Assembly (NCBI RefSeq): GCF_024723735.1
Contig: NZ_JANQDU010000002.1
Coordinates: 635,001-699,000, forward strand
DNA from: Frigidibacter sp. ROC022
GTDB taxonomy: Bacteria > Pseudomonadota > Alphaproteobacteria > Rhodobacterales > Rhodobacteraceae
Reading direction: 5' to 3'
Length of the DNA stretch: 64,000 nt
Within the stretch, counting starts at the first letter, position 1, and every line of letters begins with the position of its first letter. Made by a program: the position numbers and the translations under genes. The notes beneath the pieces are model-generated. The model worked only from the letters and a program-made list of their open reading frames with translations. It did no database searches and was not told where the DNA came from. Shown in pieces: positions 1 through 6,950 of this stretch.

Positions 1-484
1 GCACGAGGGCAACCTGCTGATCATCCTGCCCGATACCTATGGAACCGAAGGCTTCCTGCGCGATGCGCCGGACTGGCTGGCGAGCTGGACCGGGATTCGG
101 ATCGATTCGGGCGATCCGGCGGCCGGCGCCGAGACCGCGATCAACTGGTGGAAGAGCCGGGGCGAGGACCCGCGCGAAAAGCTGGTGATCTTTTCCGACG
201 GGCTGGATGTGGACAAGATCATCGATCTGCAAAAGCGGTTCCAGGGCCGGGTCAAGATCAGCTTCGGCTGGGGCACCAAGCTGACCAACGATTTCCGCGG
301 CCTGGTCAAGGACGACGCGCTGGCGCCCTTCTCGCTGGTCTGCAAGGCGATCTCGGCCAATGGCCGCCCGACGGTCAAGCTCAGCGACAATCCGGCCAAG
401 GCGATGGGCCCGGCCGAGGAGATCGCGCGTTACAAGAGGGTGTTCGGCGTCGGCGCCCAGGAAACGATCGCGGTCGAGGTCTAG
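1..484 (+). CDS. pncB: Nicotinate phosphoribosyltransferase, C-terminal part (5' end outside window)
   Basis: The reading frame is open from base 2 to the TAG at 482-484 and encodes about 160 C-terminal residues. The stretch [19 protein letters not shown] is characteristic of the nicotinate/quinolinate phosphoribosyltransferase fold, where the G-T-K-L-T-N-D segment lies at the phosphate-binding end of the barrel. The enzyme converts nicotinate and PRPP to nicotinate mononucleotide in cytoplasmic NAD salvage. The start codon lies upstream of the window. Downstream are a small hairpin and an unrelated gene, so pncB seems to end its transcription unit here. Confidence 0.93.
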   Translation, partial: HEGNLLIILPDTYGTEGFLRDAPDWLASWTGIRIDSGDPAAGAETAINWWKSRGEDPREKLVIFSDGLDVDKIIDLQKRFQGRVKISFGWGTKLTNDFRGLVKDDALAPFSLVCKAISANGRPTVKLSDNPAKAMGPAEEIARYKRVFGVGAQETIAVEV

Positions 485-502
485 GGGCGGCCGAAACCGC
501 CC
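485..502 (+). terminator. Possible terminator hairpin after pncB
   Basis: GGGCGG (485-490) pairs with CCGCCC (497-502) around a 6-base loop directly after the pncB stop codon. It is followed by pyrimidine-rich sequence but no clean T-run, so termination is only likely. Confidence 0.4.
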
Positions 503-650
503 GACCTTCTGTTCATCAGGTCAAGGGGCGTCCGTGCAGGGTGCGGGCGGGTGCGGCATGGCCGGACCCGCAACCTTTGCGCGTGCAGGAAACAATGTGT
601 TCACCGGAAACGGCGCATCCAGCCAACTGAACTGTTGACAAGTAAGTTCG

Positions 651-667
651 CCTAATGCAGGATTAGG
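651..667. promoter_or_regulatory. lux-box-like inverted repeat
   Basis: CCTAAT-GCAGG-ATTAGG is a perfect 6-bp inverted repeat with a 5-bp spacer, upstream of the LuxR-type ligand-domain gene. A TTGACA hexamer lies at 635-640, so the dyad would overlap the -10 region. It resembles a lux box (CT and AG near the ends) but is one base pair shorter than the classical CT-N12-AG spacing. Function is inferred only from position and symmetry. Confidence 0.4.
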
Positions 668-756
668 TCAGTTAATAAGTGATTTCGGTGTGTCGCTTAC
701 CCAACCTTTCGTGGCCTCGGTTCCCCGGGGCCACCTGCGCGAAGAAGGCCAGGCAG

Positions 757-1269
757 ATGTTCGACGATGTTTCCTCTTTCCCGGTTCAAACTCCCGAAGA
801 CGGTGCCCAGTATCGTCTGCCGTGGACCCGCGCCGGCGGAACCACCTTCGACTTCGGCGAACTGGCCATTTCCGGATACCACATCGCCGCATGCGCCAGC
901 TTCGGCCTGCCGGCCGTCTCGCGCAGCACCCTGCCCGAGGCCTGGGTGTCGGAATATACCGAAGATGCTCTCATGTTGCGTGATCCGGTCATGCTCTGGA
1001 TCTACGCCCATTCCGGCGTCACGAGGTTGAGCCAGATCAAAGAAGACGACGATTCCGGCATCATGGCCCGCGCCGCACGGCACGGGCTGAAATACGGCGC
1101 CGTGGTCAGCCATGGCACCGAATCCAGCGGCAAGCTCCTGTCCTACGGGATTTTCTACCGCGATGACCGTGAATTCACCGACGACGAACTGGAATTGCTG
1201 CGGCTCCGCGTTCAGAGCCTGCACAATACCTCGGTGACATTCGCGGCGCGGAAAAAGACTTTCAAGTAA
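757..1269 (+). CDS. LuxR-type autoinducer-binding domain protein without HTH
   Basis: A 170-residue protein with the pattern of the N-terminal acyl-homoserine-lactone binding domain of LuxR regulators: WVSEY, then DPVMLW about ten residues later, and a Gly/Ser/Asp-rich second half. The usual C-terminal GerE-type helix-turn-helix (about 65 residues) is absent; the protein ends at the TTFK-like tail after the last domain helix, so it cannot bind DNA by that route. ATG 757 is preferred over an upstream in-frame ATG at 679 because it begins the recognisable domain and follows a purine-rich GAAGAAGG. Such stand-alone domains are known in Rhodobacterales and could sequester a signal or pair with another LuxR. 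The ligand is unknown. Confidence 0.75.
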   Translation: MFDDVSSFPVQTPEDGAQYRLPWTRAGGTTFDFGELAISGYHIAACASFGLPAVSRSTLPEAWVSEYTEDALMLRDPVMLWIYAHSGVTRLSQIKEDDDSGIMARAARHGLKYGAVVSHGTESSGKLLSYGIFYRDDREFTDDELELLRLRVQSLHNTSVTFAARKKTFK

Positions 1270-1364
1270 ATCATTGATGTGACCCGCGGCCGCCGATTTC
1301 CGGCATCAGGTCGCGGACAGGTAACGATCGGGGCCAGCCCTGGCCCTTCGCGTAAACAAAAAAG

Positions 1365-1397
1365 GAACCCCGCCCTGTGTCGGGCAGGGCGGGGTTC
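1365..1397 (-). terminator. Intrinsic terminator of the RES/Xre operon
   Basis: A perfect 13-bp stem (GAACCCCGCCCTG at 1365-1377, complement at 1385-1397) with a 7-base loop. Read on the minus strand the stem is followed by CCTTTTTTGTTT, a proper U-tract, so it terminates the toxin-antitoxin operon that ends at 1434. On the plus strand it may also stop read-through from the LuxR-like gene. Confidence 0.85.
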
Positions 1398-1433
1398 TGC
1401 GCTTTCTCCCCCCTGCCCTTTCACGAAGACGGT

Positions 1434-2135
1434 TCAGGCCACCGCCCGGATCGCGTAATCCGGCGTGCCTTCCCAGACCAGATCCCAGGACGCGCCCGGC
1501 CGGACGTTCTGGATCGCGTTCGGCTCGAAACAGACCAGGCAGTCCTTTCCCGCGACCGGGGCCCGGACCGAAGGGTAGATCAGCCCCCGCGACCCTTCCC
1601 GGCGCAAGCGGTCGGCCAGGGTCTGGCCCTCGGGATAGCCGAGCGCCGGCTCGGGGTTCAGCGCCGGATGCTCCGGCTCATCGGTGATGTCGTCGAAGAC
1701 GCCGATGAAATCGGCCAGCAGCTCGACATAGCGGGCGCTGTCGTGGAACGCGCCGGTGAAGCCCAGCTCGCGGGTCCGGTGCCAGGCCACCTCGGCGATC
1801 GAGACCATCGCCTCCCAGGCGCAATACCAGGCCCCCCGCTCTTCCGTGTTGAACCGGTTGCCGCCCCGCCGTGTATAGGTGAAGGCGGCGTTGACATGGC
1901 TGTCGCCATCGACCCGCAGGTCCCGGCTGCGCCGGTGCCAGGCCAGTTCGCGCGGGTCCAGATGCGGGTTGCGGCCGCGTTCGGCCTGCAACCGGCCGCT
2001 GGTCAGCCCCTCGATCTCGGCCAGGATCGCAAGCTCTTCCTCGGAATCGACCAGACCCCGCAGCGCCGGCGGCTTGTGATAGGTGGCGGGGATCAGCCGG
2101 ACCAGCCCCCGGTCCGAAAGCTCTCTCTGCCTCAT
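1434..2135 (-). CDS. RES-domain toxin
   Basis: A 233-residue protein with the three residues that name the RES family: an Arg in the N-terminal VRLIPATY segment, a Glu in NRFNTEERGAWYCAWEA, and a Ser in LIYPSVRAP. Characterised RES toxins degrade or phosphorolyse cytoplasmic NAD+. The start codon overlaps the stop of the preceding antitoxin gene in an ATGA arrangement, so the two are translationally coupled. The Xre/MbcA-type partner directly upstream is the standard context. Toxin activity in this strain is inferred. Confidence 0.85.
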   Translation of the reverse strand: MRQRELSDRGLVRLIPATYHKPPALRGLVDSEEELAILAEIEGLTSGRLQAERGRNPHLDPRELAWHRRSRDLRVDGDSHVNAAFTYTRRGGNRFNTEERGAWYCAWEAMVSIAEVAWHRTRELGFTGAFHDSARYVELLADFIGVFDDITDEPEHPALNPEPALGYPEGQTLADRLRREGSRGLIYPSVRAPVAGKDCLVCFEPNAIQNVRPGASWDLVWEGTPDYAIRAVA

Positions 2136-2521
2136 GCCCCGCCCCGCAGCGCGTCGAGATAGGCGCGCGTCGCGAGGATTTGCGGCAGGCCGCCGTCGAT
2201 GGCCGCATCCACCGGCCGGGCGCCGCCGAACAGCGGGCCGCCGTTGGGCCGGGTCATCCAGACCCGGGCCAGCGGTTCCGAGAAATAGAGCTCCAGCGAC
2301 TTGTAGATGCCGATCACCGCGCTGAGCCGCAGCAGCTGATCCTTCGTCAGCTCGCCGGTGAACCCGGGCTTCCGGGCCCGCTTCCAGGTGCTTTCCGACA
2401 TGTCGGCCAGGGCCGCCGCTTCCTTCTGGCTGAGCGACCAGGCGGCGGCGACACGCGCATAGGCTTTCAGCGCGACGGCGGCGGTGCGGGCGGGGTCCCG
2501 GGTTTCGACGGCAAGTTGCAT
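2132..2521 (-). CDS. Xre/MbcA/ParS-type (DUF2384) antitoxin of the RES toxin
   Basis: A 129-residue protein: helical N-terminal half with an HTH-like segment (LSQKEAAALADMSESTWKRA) and a C-terminal toxin-binding domain with GGPLFGGARPVDAAIDGG, as in the antitoxin partners of RES toxins. The start at 2521 is chosen because AGGAGG lies 5 bases upstream on the minus strand; an in-frame ATG at 2572 adds 17 residues but lacks such a site. The antitoxin blocks the RES active site and represses the operon. A candidate promoter, TTTACT-16 nt-TATATC, and a CCATATGG palindrome lie just upstream and may form the operator. Confidence 0.85.
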   Translation of the reverse strand: MQLAVETRDPARTAAVALKAYARVAAAWSLSQKEAAALADMSESTWKRARKPGFTGELTKDQLLRLSAVIGIYKSLELYFSEPLARVWMTRPNGGPLFGGARPVDAAIDGGLPQILATRAYLDALRGGA

Positions 2522-2736
2522 GGCGGCCTCCTGATCCTGATATAGACCATATGGCCCAATAGTAAAGCTCAAATGACCCGCACGGGCGGCATGACCCCCC
2601 GTGATTCGGCAGATCGCCCCCCCTGCCCCGTTTGCGCGACCTGGCGGGACAGCCGGCCGGCAGAGCGCGGGAACGAAACGGGGCGGGCAGCGGCGGGTCG
2701 GAGAAGAGCCAGTTCAGAATGGGGCCGGCGGGGGTT

Positions 2737-3601
2737 AGGTTCTGAACCCATAAGCGGGATTCCCATGCTGACGTTGTTCTGATTCACTTTCGACAAGGAG
2801 GTGGAACATGGCGCGTTTCGATCTGACCGATTTCGAGTGGGAGCTGATCCGGCCGCTGCTGCCGAACAAGCCGCGCGGGGTGCCTCGGGTGGACGACCGG
2901 CGCGTACTCAACGGGATCTTCTGGGTGCTGCGGACCGGCTCTCCCTGGCGCGACCTGCCCGAGAGATACGGCCCGCACACCACCGTCTACAACCGGTTCA
3001 ACCGATGGGCCAAGGCCGGTGTCTGGGTCTTCGAGGAACTGGCCGAGAAATCTCCTGATTCCATGCAGTTCATCGACAGCACGATCATCCACGCTCACCA
3101 GCATGCGGCGAGGGAAAAAAAAGCGGGCGAGGATCACGCCATCGGTCGCTCTCGTGGAGGACTGAGCACCAAGATCAACGCGATGGTGGATCATCGCGGC
3201 CTGCCGGTGGCGCTGGCGCTCTCGCCGGGGCAGGCCTCGGACAAGGCGGCTGTGGGCGACCTGCTGGCGGCCCATCCCGCGCCCGGGGACGTGGTGGCCG
3301 ACCGTGGCTATGACGCGCGCGCGATCCTCGACCTGATCGCCACCCATGGCGGACGGGGCCACATCCCTACGCAGCGCGATCGCAAGGTGCAGCGCTCGGT
3401 GGACCCCGCACTGTATCGCCAGCGGAACCTGGTAGAGCGGTTCTTCAACAAACTCAAACACTTCCGCAAGATCGCGACCAGATACGAGAAAACGGCACGG
3501 AACTACCTTGCCGCCGTCCTCATCGCATCGTCCAGAATATGGATGCGGTATTATGAGTCCGCGGCCTAGTGGCGGCCGTCCTCCCGCAGGGCGCTGACAA
3601 C
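2737..3601 (+). mobile_element. IS5-family (IS427-like) insertion sequence
   Basis: An 865-bp element around the transposase gene. The left end (2737-2759, AGGTTCTGAACCC...GCGGGA) and the reverse complement of the right end (3580-3601, AGGTTGTCAGCGCC...GCGGGA) form an imperfect inverted repeat with one gap. Length and gene position (about 70 bp from the left end, about 30 bp from the right end) fit the IS427 group. A target duplication is not visible: TTA precedes the left end but the right end is followed by TCG, which suggests a later rearrangement or diverged ends. Confidence 0.65.
2808..3569 (+). CDS. IS5-family DDE transposase
   Basis: A 253-residue transposase with an N-terminal DUF4096-type domain (DLTDFEWELIRPLLP) and a catalytic DDE triad readable at D90 (FIDSTI), D165 (VVADRGYDA) and E210 (RNLVERFFNKLKHFR). 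AAGGAGGTGGAAC precedes the ATG at a good distance. IS427-group elements often split this protein into two frames joined by ribosomal frameshifting at an A-run; here an A8 tract at 3115-3122 is present, but the whole protein is encoded in one frame, so the copy may be active or locked in the full-length form. Confidence 0.9.
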   Translation: MARFDLTDFEWELIRPLLPNKPRGVPRVDDRRVLNGIFWVLRTGSPWRDLPERYGPHTTVYNRFNRWAKAGVWVFEELAEKSPDSMQFIDSTIIHAHQHAAREKKAGEDHAIGRSRGGLSTKINAMVDHRGLPVALALSPGQASDKAAVGDLLAAHPAPGDVVADRGYDARAILDLIATHGGRGHIPTQRDRKVQRSVDPALYRQRNLVERFFNKLKHFRKIATRYEKTARNYLAAVLIASSRIWMRYYESAA

Positions 3602-3929
3602 CTCGGACCAAGGAACGGGCCGTTCAGGTGGACAGGCCCGGGTTTCGGGATTCCTCAAACATGCGACGGTGTTTTCTTTTCGTGCATATCCGTGGCGGAT
3701 AACTGGCACGACTGATGACGATCCCGACCAAGGCGAGACCATAGGCTTGTCCGACCCCATGATGTTATCGAACGGCGCCTCGTTCGGGCGGGTTTGGACA
3801 ATCTCGCGTTCGATCGCGCAGAGAAACCCGCCGCCTTTCACAGTAGCTGGCCAGGGTCCATCTCCGAGAAGCTCGCCGATCTTTGCAAGGCCTGCATCAA
3901 GCTGCATCCCTTAAAGCCGACGTGGCTCC
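3602..3929. other. Gene-free stretch between the IS and lacI
   Basis: About 330 bp with no recognisable gene. A minus-strand frame (start near 3907, running into the IS end) is open for about 113 codons directly downstream of the LacI gene, but it matches no family I recognise and has no normally spaced ribosome binding site. It could be the remnant of a gene truncated when the IS end arrived, or chance. No terminator-like hairpin was seen. Confidence 0.35.
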
Positions 3930-5033
3930 CTACATCTCCTGTCCCGCAAGTGTTTCGAGCTTCATGGTGCTCGCGCGAACCATGACTTGGACGCCAAGGT
4001 CCATGACCCGTTCGCCCCCGTCCCGTCCTTCAAGCACCTTGATGATCTCCTGGACTGCCCGAAGGCCGATTTCGTAGCGCGGTGTGCGCACACTGGTGAG
4101 GCTCGGGTGAGACGCGCTGACTACTTCTGTGTCGTTGAAGCCCACGATCCCAAGTCCTTCGGGAACCGCGATTCCACGTGCATGGGCTTCGAACAGCACG
4201 CCGAGCGCCAGAATGTCATTGTTGCAGAACATCGCGTCTAGCCTCGGTTCCCGTTCTAGCAGGTCGCAAAGGTATTTTCGGCCATTCAAGGCACTTGTGC
4301 TTTCGCCCAAATGCTTGTTCGTCGGAGCGACAGGCACATCTTCTGGGCGGGTACTCTGTACGATCGACACCGCCGCCAAATCGGGGTTAAATATCCCGGC
4401 CTCTTCCAGGGCACGACGCCAGCCCTTCATCCGGCCGCTAGAGCGTTGGTTCACCCAGCCAGCACCGAAGCCAATATGTCGGTAGCCCTGTTCGATCAGG
4501 TGCCGGGTCGCCAAGTATCCAGCTTGGAAATGAGAAAACCCCACGATGCGGTCAATGGGATCGTCAGTCAGATCCATTATCTGGATAACGGGCTGGTCAA
4601 ATTGCTCCAGCATTTTCCGCGTCGCAGGTCTCTGCTCGATCCCCGACACAATCATGGCTGACGGCTTCTGGCCTAGGAACTCTCCGACCAAACGCTCTTC
4701 TTCAGCGTCGTCATAATGGGTATTGCCCAGTAGAACTCTCAACTTGGTCGGCTGCAAACCGTCGTAAATCCCGCGCAGCACATCGGTAAAGATGTGTTGG
4801 GTCAAGGAGGGCACAAGGACACCCACCACATTGGTCCGGATCGAAGCCAGGGCTCTGGCATTGAGGTTCGGTCGATAGCCGATCTCTGCCACCGCCTTGG
4901 CGACGCGCTGGCGCAGGTCAGGAGAGACCATGTCCGGCGTGTTCAATGCTCTCGACGCACTGATCGGACTGCAGCCAGCGATTCGCGCTACGTCGGCCAA
5001 GGTCGGCCCGCGATCTGACTTTCTGGCGGCCAT
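3930..5033 (-). CDS. LacI-family transcriptional regulator
   Basis: A 367-residue LacI/GalR regulator. The N-terminal HTH (PTLADVARIAGCSPISASRAL) and hinge (YRPNLNARALAS) are intact, followed by a periplasmic-binding-protein-like effector domain (VVGVLVPSL..., IGFGAGW, VPEGLGIVGFND). The start at 5033 is chosen over an in-frame ATG at 5072 because AAGGA lies about 10 bases upstream and the HTH then begins near residue 10, as is usual. It is divergent from the ABC/glycosidase operon, with a double LacI operator in between, so it very probably represses that operon until an oligosaccharide-derived inducer binds. Confidence 0.92.
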   Translation of the reverse strand: MAARKSDRGPTLADVARIAGCSPISASRALNTPDMVSPDLRQRVAKAVAEIGYRPNLNARALASIRTNVVGVLVPSLTQHIFTDVLRGIYDGLQPTKLRVLLGNTHYDDAEEERLVGEFLGQKPSAMIVSGIEQRPATRKMLEQFDQPVIQIMDLTDDPIDRIVGFSHFQAGYLATRHLIEQGYRHIGFGAGWVNQRSSGRMKGWRRALEEAGIFNPDLAAVSIVQSTRPEDVPVAPTNKHLGESTSALNGRKYLCDLLEREPRLDAMFCNNDILALGVLFEAHARGIAVPEGLGIVGFNDTEVVSASHPSLTSVRTPRYEIGLRAVQEIIKVLEGRDGGERVMDLGVQVMVRASTMKLETLAGQEM

Positions 5034-5108
5034 ATGGTTTGTTCGTCCTTTCAATACGTTGTCACAAAACACCCATTATCACGTCAATTGTTTGTTGACT
5101 ATGACGGG

Positions 5109-5146
5109 ATGACAGCGCTACCAATATTGCATGGTAGCGCTGTCAT
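5109..5146. promoter_or_regulatory. Paired LacI-family operators
   Basis: Two 14-bp LacI-type boxes, TGACAGCGCTACCA (5110-5123) and its exact reverse complement TGGTAGCGCTGTCA (5132-5145), each centred on AGCGCT, lie in the divergent region between lacI and the ABC operon. Centres are 22 bp apart, about two helical turns, so repressors would sit on the same face. Together they form a perfect 15-bp inverted repeat with an 8-bp spacer. LacI-family operators are commonly 14-20 bp palindromes with a central CG, as here. Confidence 0.8.
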
Positions 5147-5233
5147 CGACTGGGTGAGCCATATGGACGGACCTTGAGATCGCAGGACAAGCATTCCGTC
5201 TTACTGAACTGTCGCACAGCTAGGGAGGATTCA

Positions 5234-6853
5234 ATGAAACTTACCAGACGCGGTTTCGTCGGGCGTACGGGCGCAGCGATTGCGGGGGCGACCTTTGCTT
5301 CAGGTATCGGCAAGTCGGCTCTTGCCCAGGATACCGACACACTCAGGGTTGCCTACTCGGCGCGGGGATTGCGCACGATCGATCCGCAAAAGTCGATCCA
5401 GGGCGTGGACAATAATGCTATCATTCACATCTACGACAAGCTCGTTGATCTGCCGAACTGGCACTTCCCGAAAACAATAGAAGAGCTGGTGCCCCGTCTT
5501 GCCACTAGCTGGACCTCAACCCCGGATGCCAAGAGTTGGACGCTGCAGTTGCGCAAGGGCGTCAAGTTTCACAAGGGCTACGGGGAACTCACTTCGGACG
5601 ATGTCAAATTTACCTTCGATCGGGTTCGCGACTCGGATCGTGTCGGCGGGGTTCGGCCCAAGTTCAAGAACATCGAGGAAGTGACTGTCGATGGTCCCTA
5701 CAGCGTGACCTTCAAGCTGAAACGGACCGACCCGTTGTTCCTGCTCGGCGTCCTGAGCGACTACGACGGGGCCATCATGTCGCGCAAGGCAGTCGAGGAC
5801 AAAGGCGAAGAGGCGATCGGTATGGATCCAATCGGATCAGGTCCATACATGCTGGAAACCGTGCACACGGATCCCGGACAAGGCATCACCGTCGTTGCCA
5901 ATCCCGACTACTGGGACGAAGCTCCGGCAACACCGCGCATCCAGTTCATGTACATCGCGGATACGACTGCGCGGACGTTGGCGATCCTGTCCGGCGACGT
6001 TCACATGATCGATGGTGTGCGGGCCCCCGGTTGGGCCGATTCGATCAAGTCGCAAGCCCCGGACCTGCTCTTCGACGTGGTGAGCCCCGGCAGCTTCTTC
6101 ACCGTACACTTCAATCTGACGGTGAAGCCCTTCGATGATGTCCGTGTCCGACAGGCCTTCTTCTACGGTATTGACCGAGACGAGATTACCCAGGCCTTGG
6201 CGCCGTTTGGCAAGCGGACATATGGCCTGAACCCTCCCTCGTTTCCGGGAGGCTTCAATGCGGACACCATCCCGGCGGACGTTGCCTATGTCTATAATCC
6301 GGACAAGGCCAAGGAACTGCTTGCAGAGGCCGGCTATCCCGACGGGTTCACTTTCCAAAACGACACGTCCCAGCGCGAGGACTATTCGTCCATCATGCTG
6401 ATGATTCAGGATCAGTTGCGTCGAATTGGCGTGAATATGGAACTGAACATCAAGGACCATACTGCATTCCACGCTGGTCAGAATGCGGCGACGAATACCC
6501 TGTCGCAGATGTCTTCTGCATTGCCGCCGGTTCCGACCCAACCGTTCATTCGGTACCTGACACCCGAGGCCGTGGTCAAACCTGACGGCAACGGCGGACA
6601 GAACTTCAGCCGATATGGCGTGGCGATGCCGGGAATCGACGACCTGCTGAACAAGGCACTGGATGAATCCGATCTGACGGAGCGTTTGAGGCTTGTTCAG
6701 GAGATTGATGCGAAAATGCTTCGCGATGCCGTACTGCTGCCGATTTCGGACAACGGCTGGATGATGGTTCGGTCGCCGAAGCTCGATCTCGGGTTCGAGG
6801 TCGTTTCCGGTTACGTGAACTGGCCTCTGACCAAGGCCCGGATCATCGGCTGA
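5234..6853 (+). CDS. ABC transporter substrate-binding protein, family 5 (Dpp/Opp type), Tat-exported
   Basis: A 539-residue periplasmic binding protein. The N-terminus has a twin-arginine signal (LTRRGFVGR, then an Ala-rich core and a SALAQ-type cleavage region). The mature part has family-5 hallmarks (TLRVAYSARGLRTIDPQKS, WTLQLRKGVKFHKG, DDVKFTFDRV, PIGSGPYML). Family-5 proteins bind peptides, nickel or oligosaccharides; the glycosidase neighbours favour an oligosaccharide. The ATG at 5234 has GGGAGGAT just upstream; an in-frame ATG at 5174 would precede the Tat signal by 20 residues and lacks such a site. First gene of the operon, directly after the LacI operators. Confidence 0.92.
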   Translation: MKLTRRGFVGRTGAAIAGATFASGIGKSALAQDTDTLRVAYSARGLRTIDPQKSIQGVDNNAIIHIYDKLVDLPNWHFPKTIEELVPRLATSWTSTPDAKSWTLQLRKGVKFHKGYGELTSDDVKFTFDRVRDSDRVGGVRPKFKNIEEVTVDGPYSVTFKLKRTDPLFLLGVLSDYDGAIMSRKAVEDKGEEAIGMDPIGSGPYMLETVHTDPGQGITVVANPDYWDEAPATPRIQFMYIADTTARTLAILSGDVHMIDGVRAPGWADSIKSQAPDLLFDVVSPGSFFTVHFNLTVKPFDDVRVRQAFFYGIDRDEITQALAPFGKRTYGLNPPSFPGGFNADTIPADVAYVYNPDKAKELLAEAGYPDGFTFQNDTSQREDYSSIMLMIQDQLRRIGVNMELNIKDHTAFHAGQNAATNTLSQMSSALPPVPTQPFIRYLTPEAVVKPDGNGGQNFSRYGVAMPGIDDLLNKALDESDLTERLRLVQEIDAKMLRDAVLLPISDNGWMMVRSPKLDLGFEVVSGYVNWPLTKARIIG

Positions 6854-6870
6854 GGCCGATCCTCTGGCAC

Positions 6871-6902
6871 CGAGTGCGGCGAATCTCTCAACGCCGCACT
6901 CG
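6871..6902 (+). terminator. Hairpin after the binding-protein gene
   Basis: A perfect 11-bp stem (CGAGTGCGGCG at 6871-6881 with its complement at 6892-6902) and a 10-base loop lie 17 bp after the stop codon. Only a weak pyrimidine tract follows, so partial termination or 3'-end protection of the abundant binding-protein mRNA is more likely than full stop. Confidence 0.6.
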
Positions 6903-6950
6903 TATCTCTCCCTCTTGACAACAACTGGCCCGCGTCGCGGCCTGTAACGT

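Noticed and set aside
1377-2162. Plus-strand open frame opposite the RES toxin gene
   Set aside because: It starts inside the terminator hairpin and has no recognisable domain; the RES/Xre pair on the other strand is clear.
2757-3655. GGGATTCC repeated near both ends of the IS5-family element, considered as its terminal repeat
   Set aside because: The copies are in direct, not inverted, orientation. The imperfect inverted repeats at 2737-2759 and 3580-3601 fit the gene position and family length better.
3669-3914. Short plus-strand frame in the gap between the IS and lacI
   Set aside because: Lacks a ribosome site and any known motif; kept only as part of the unexplained gap.
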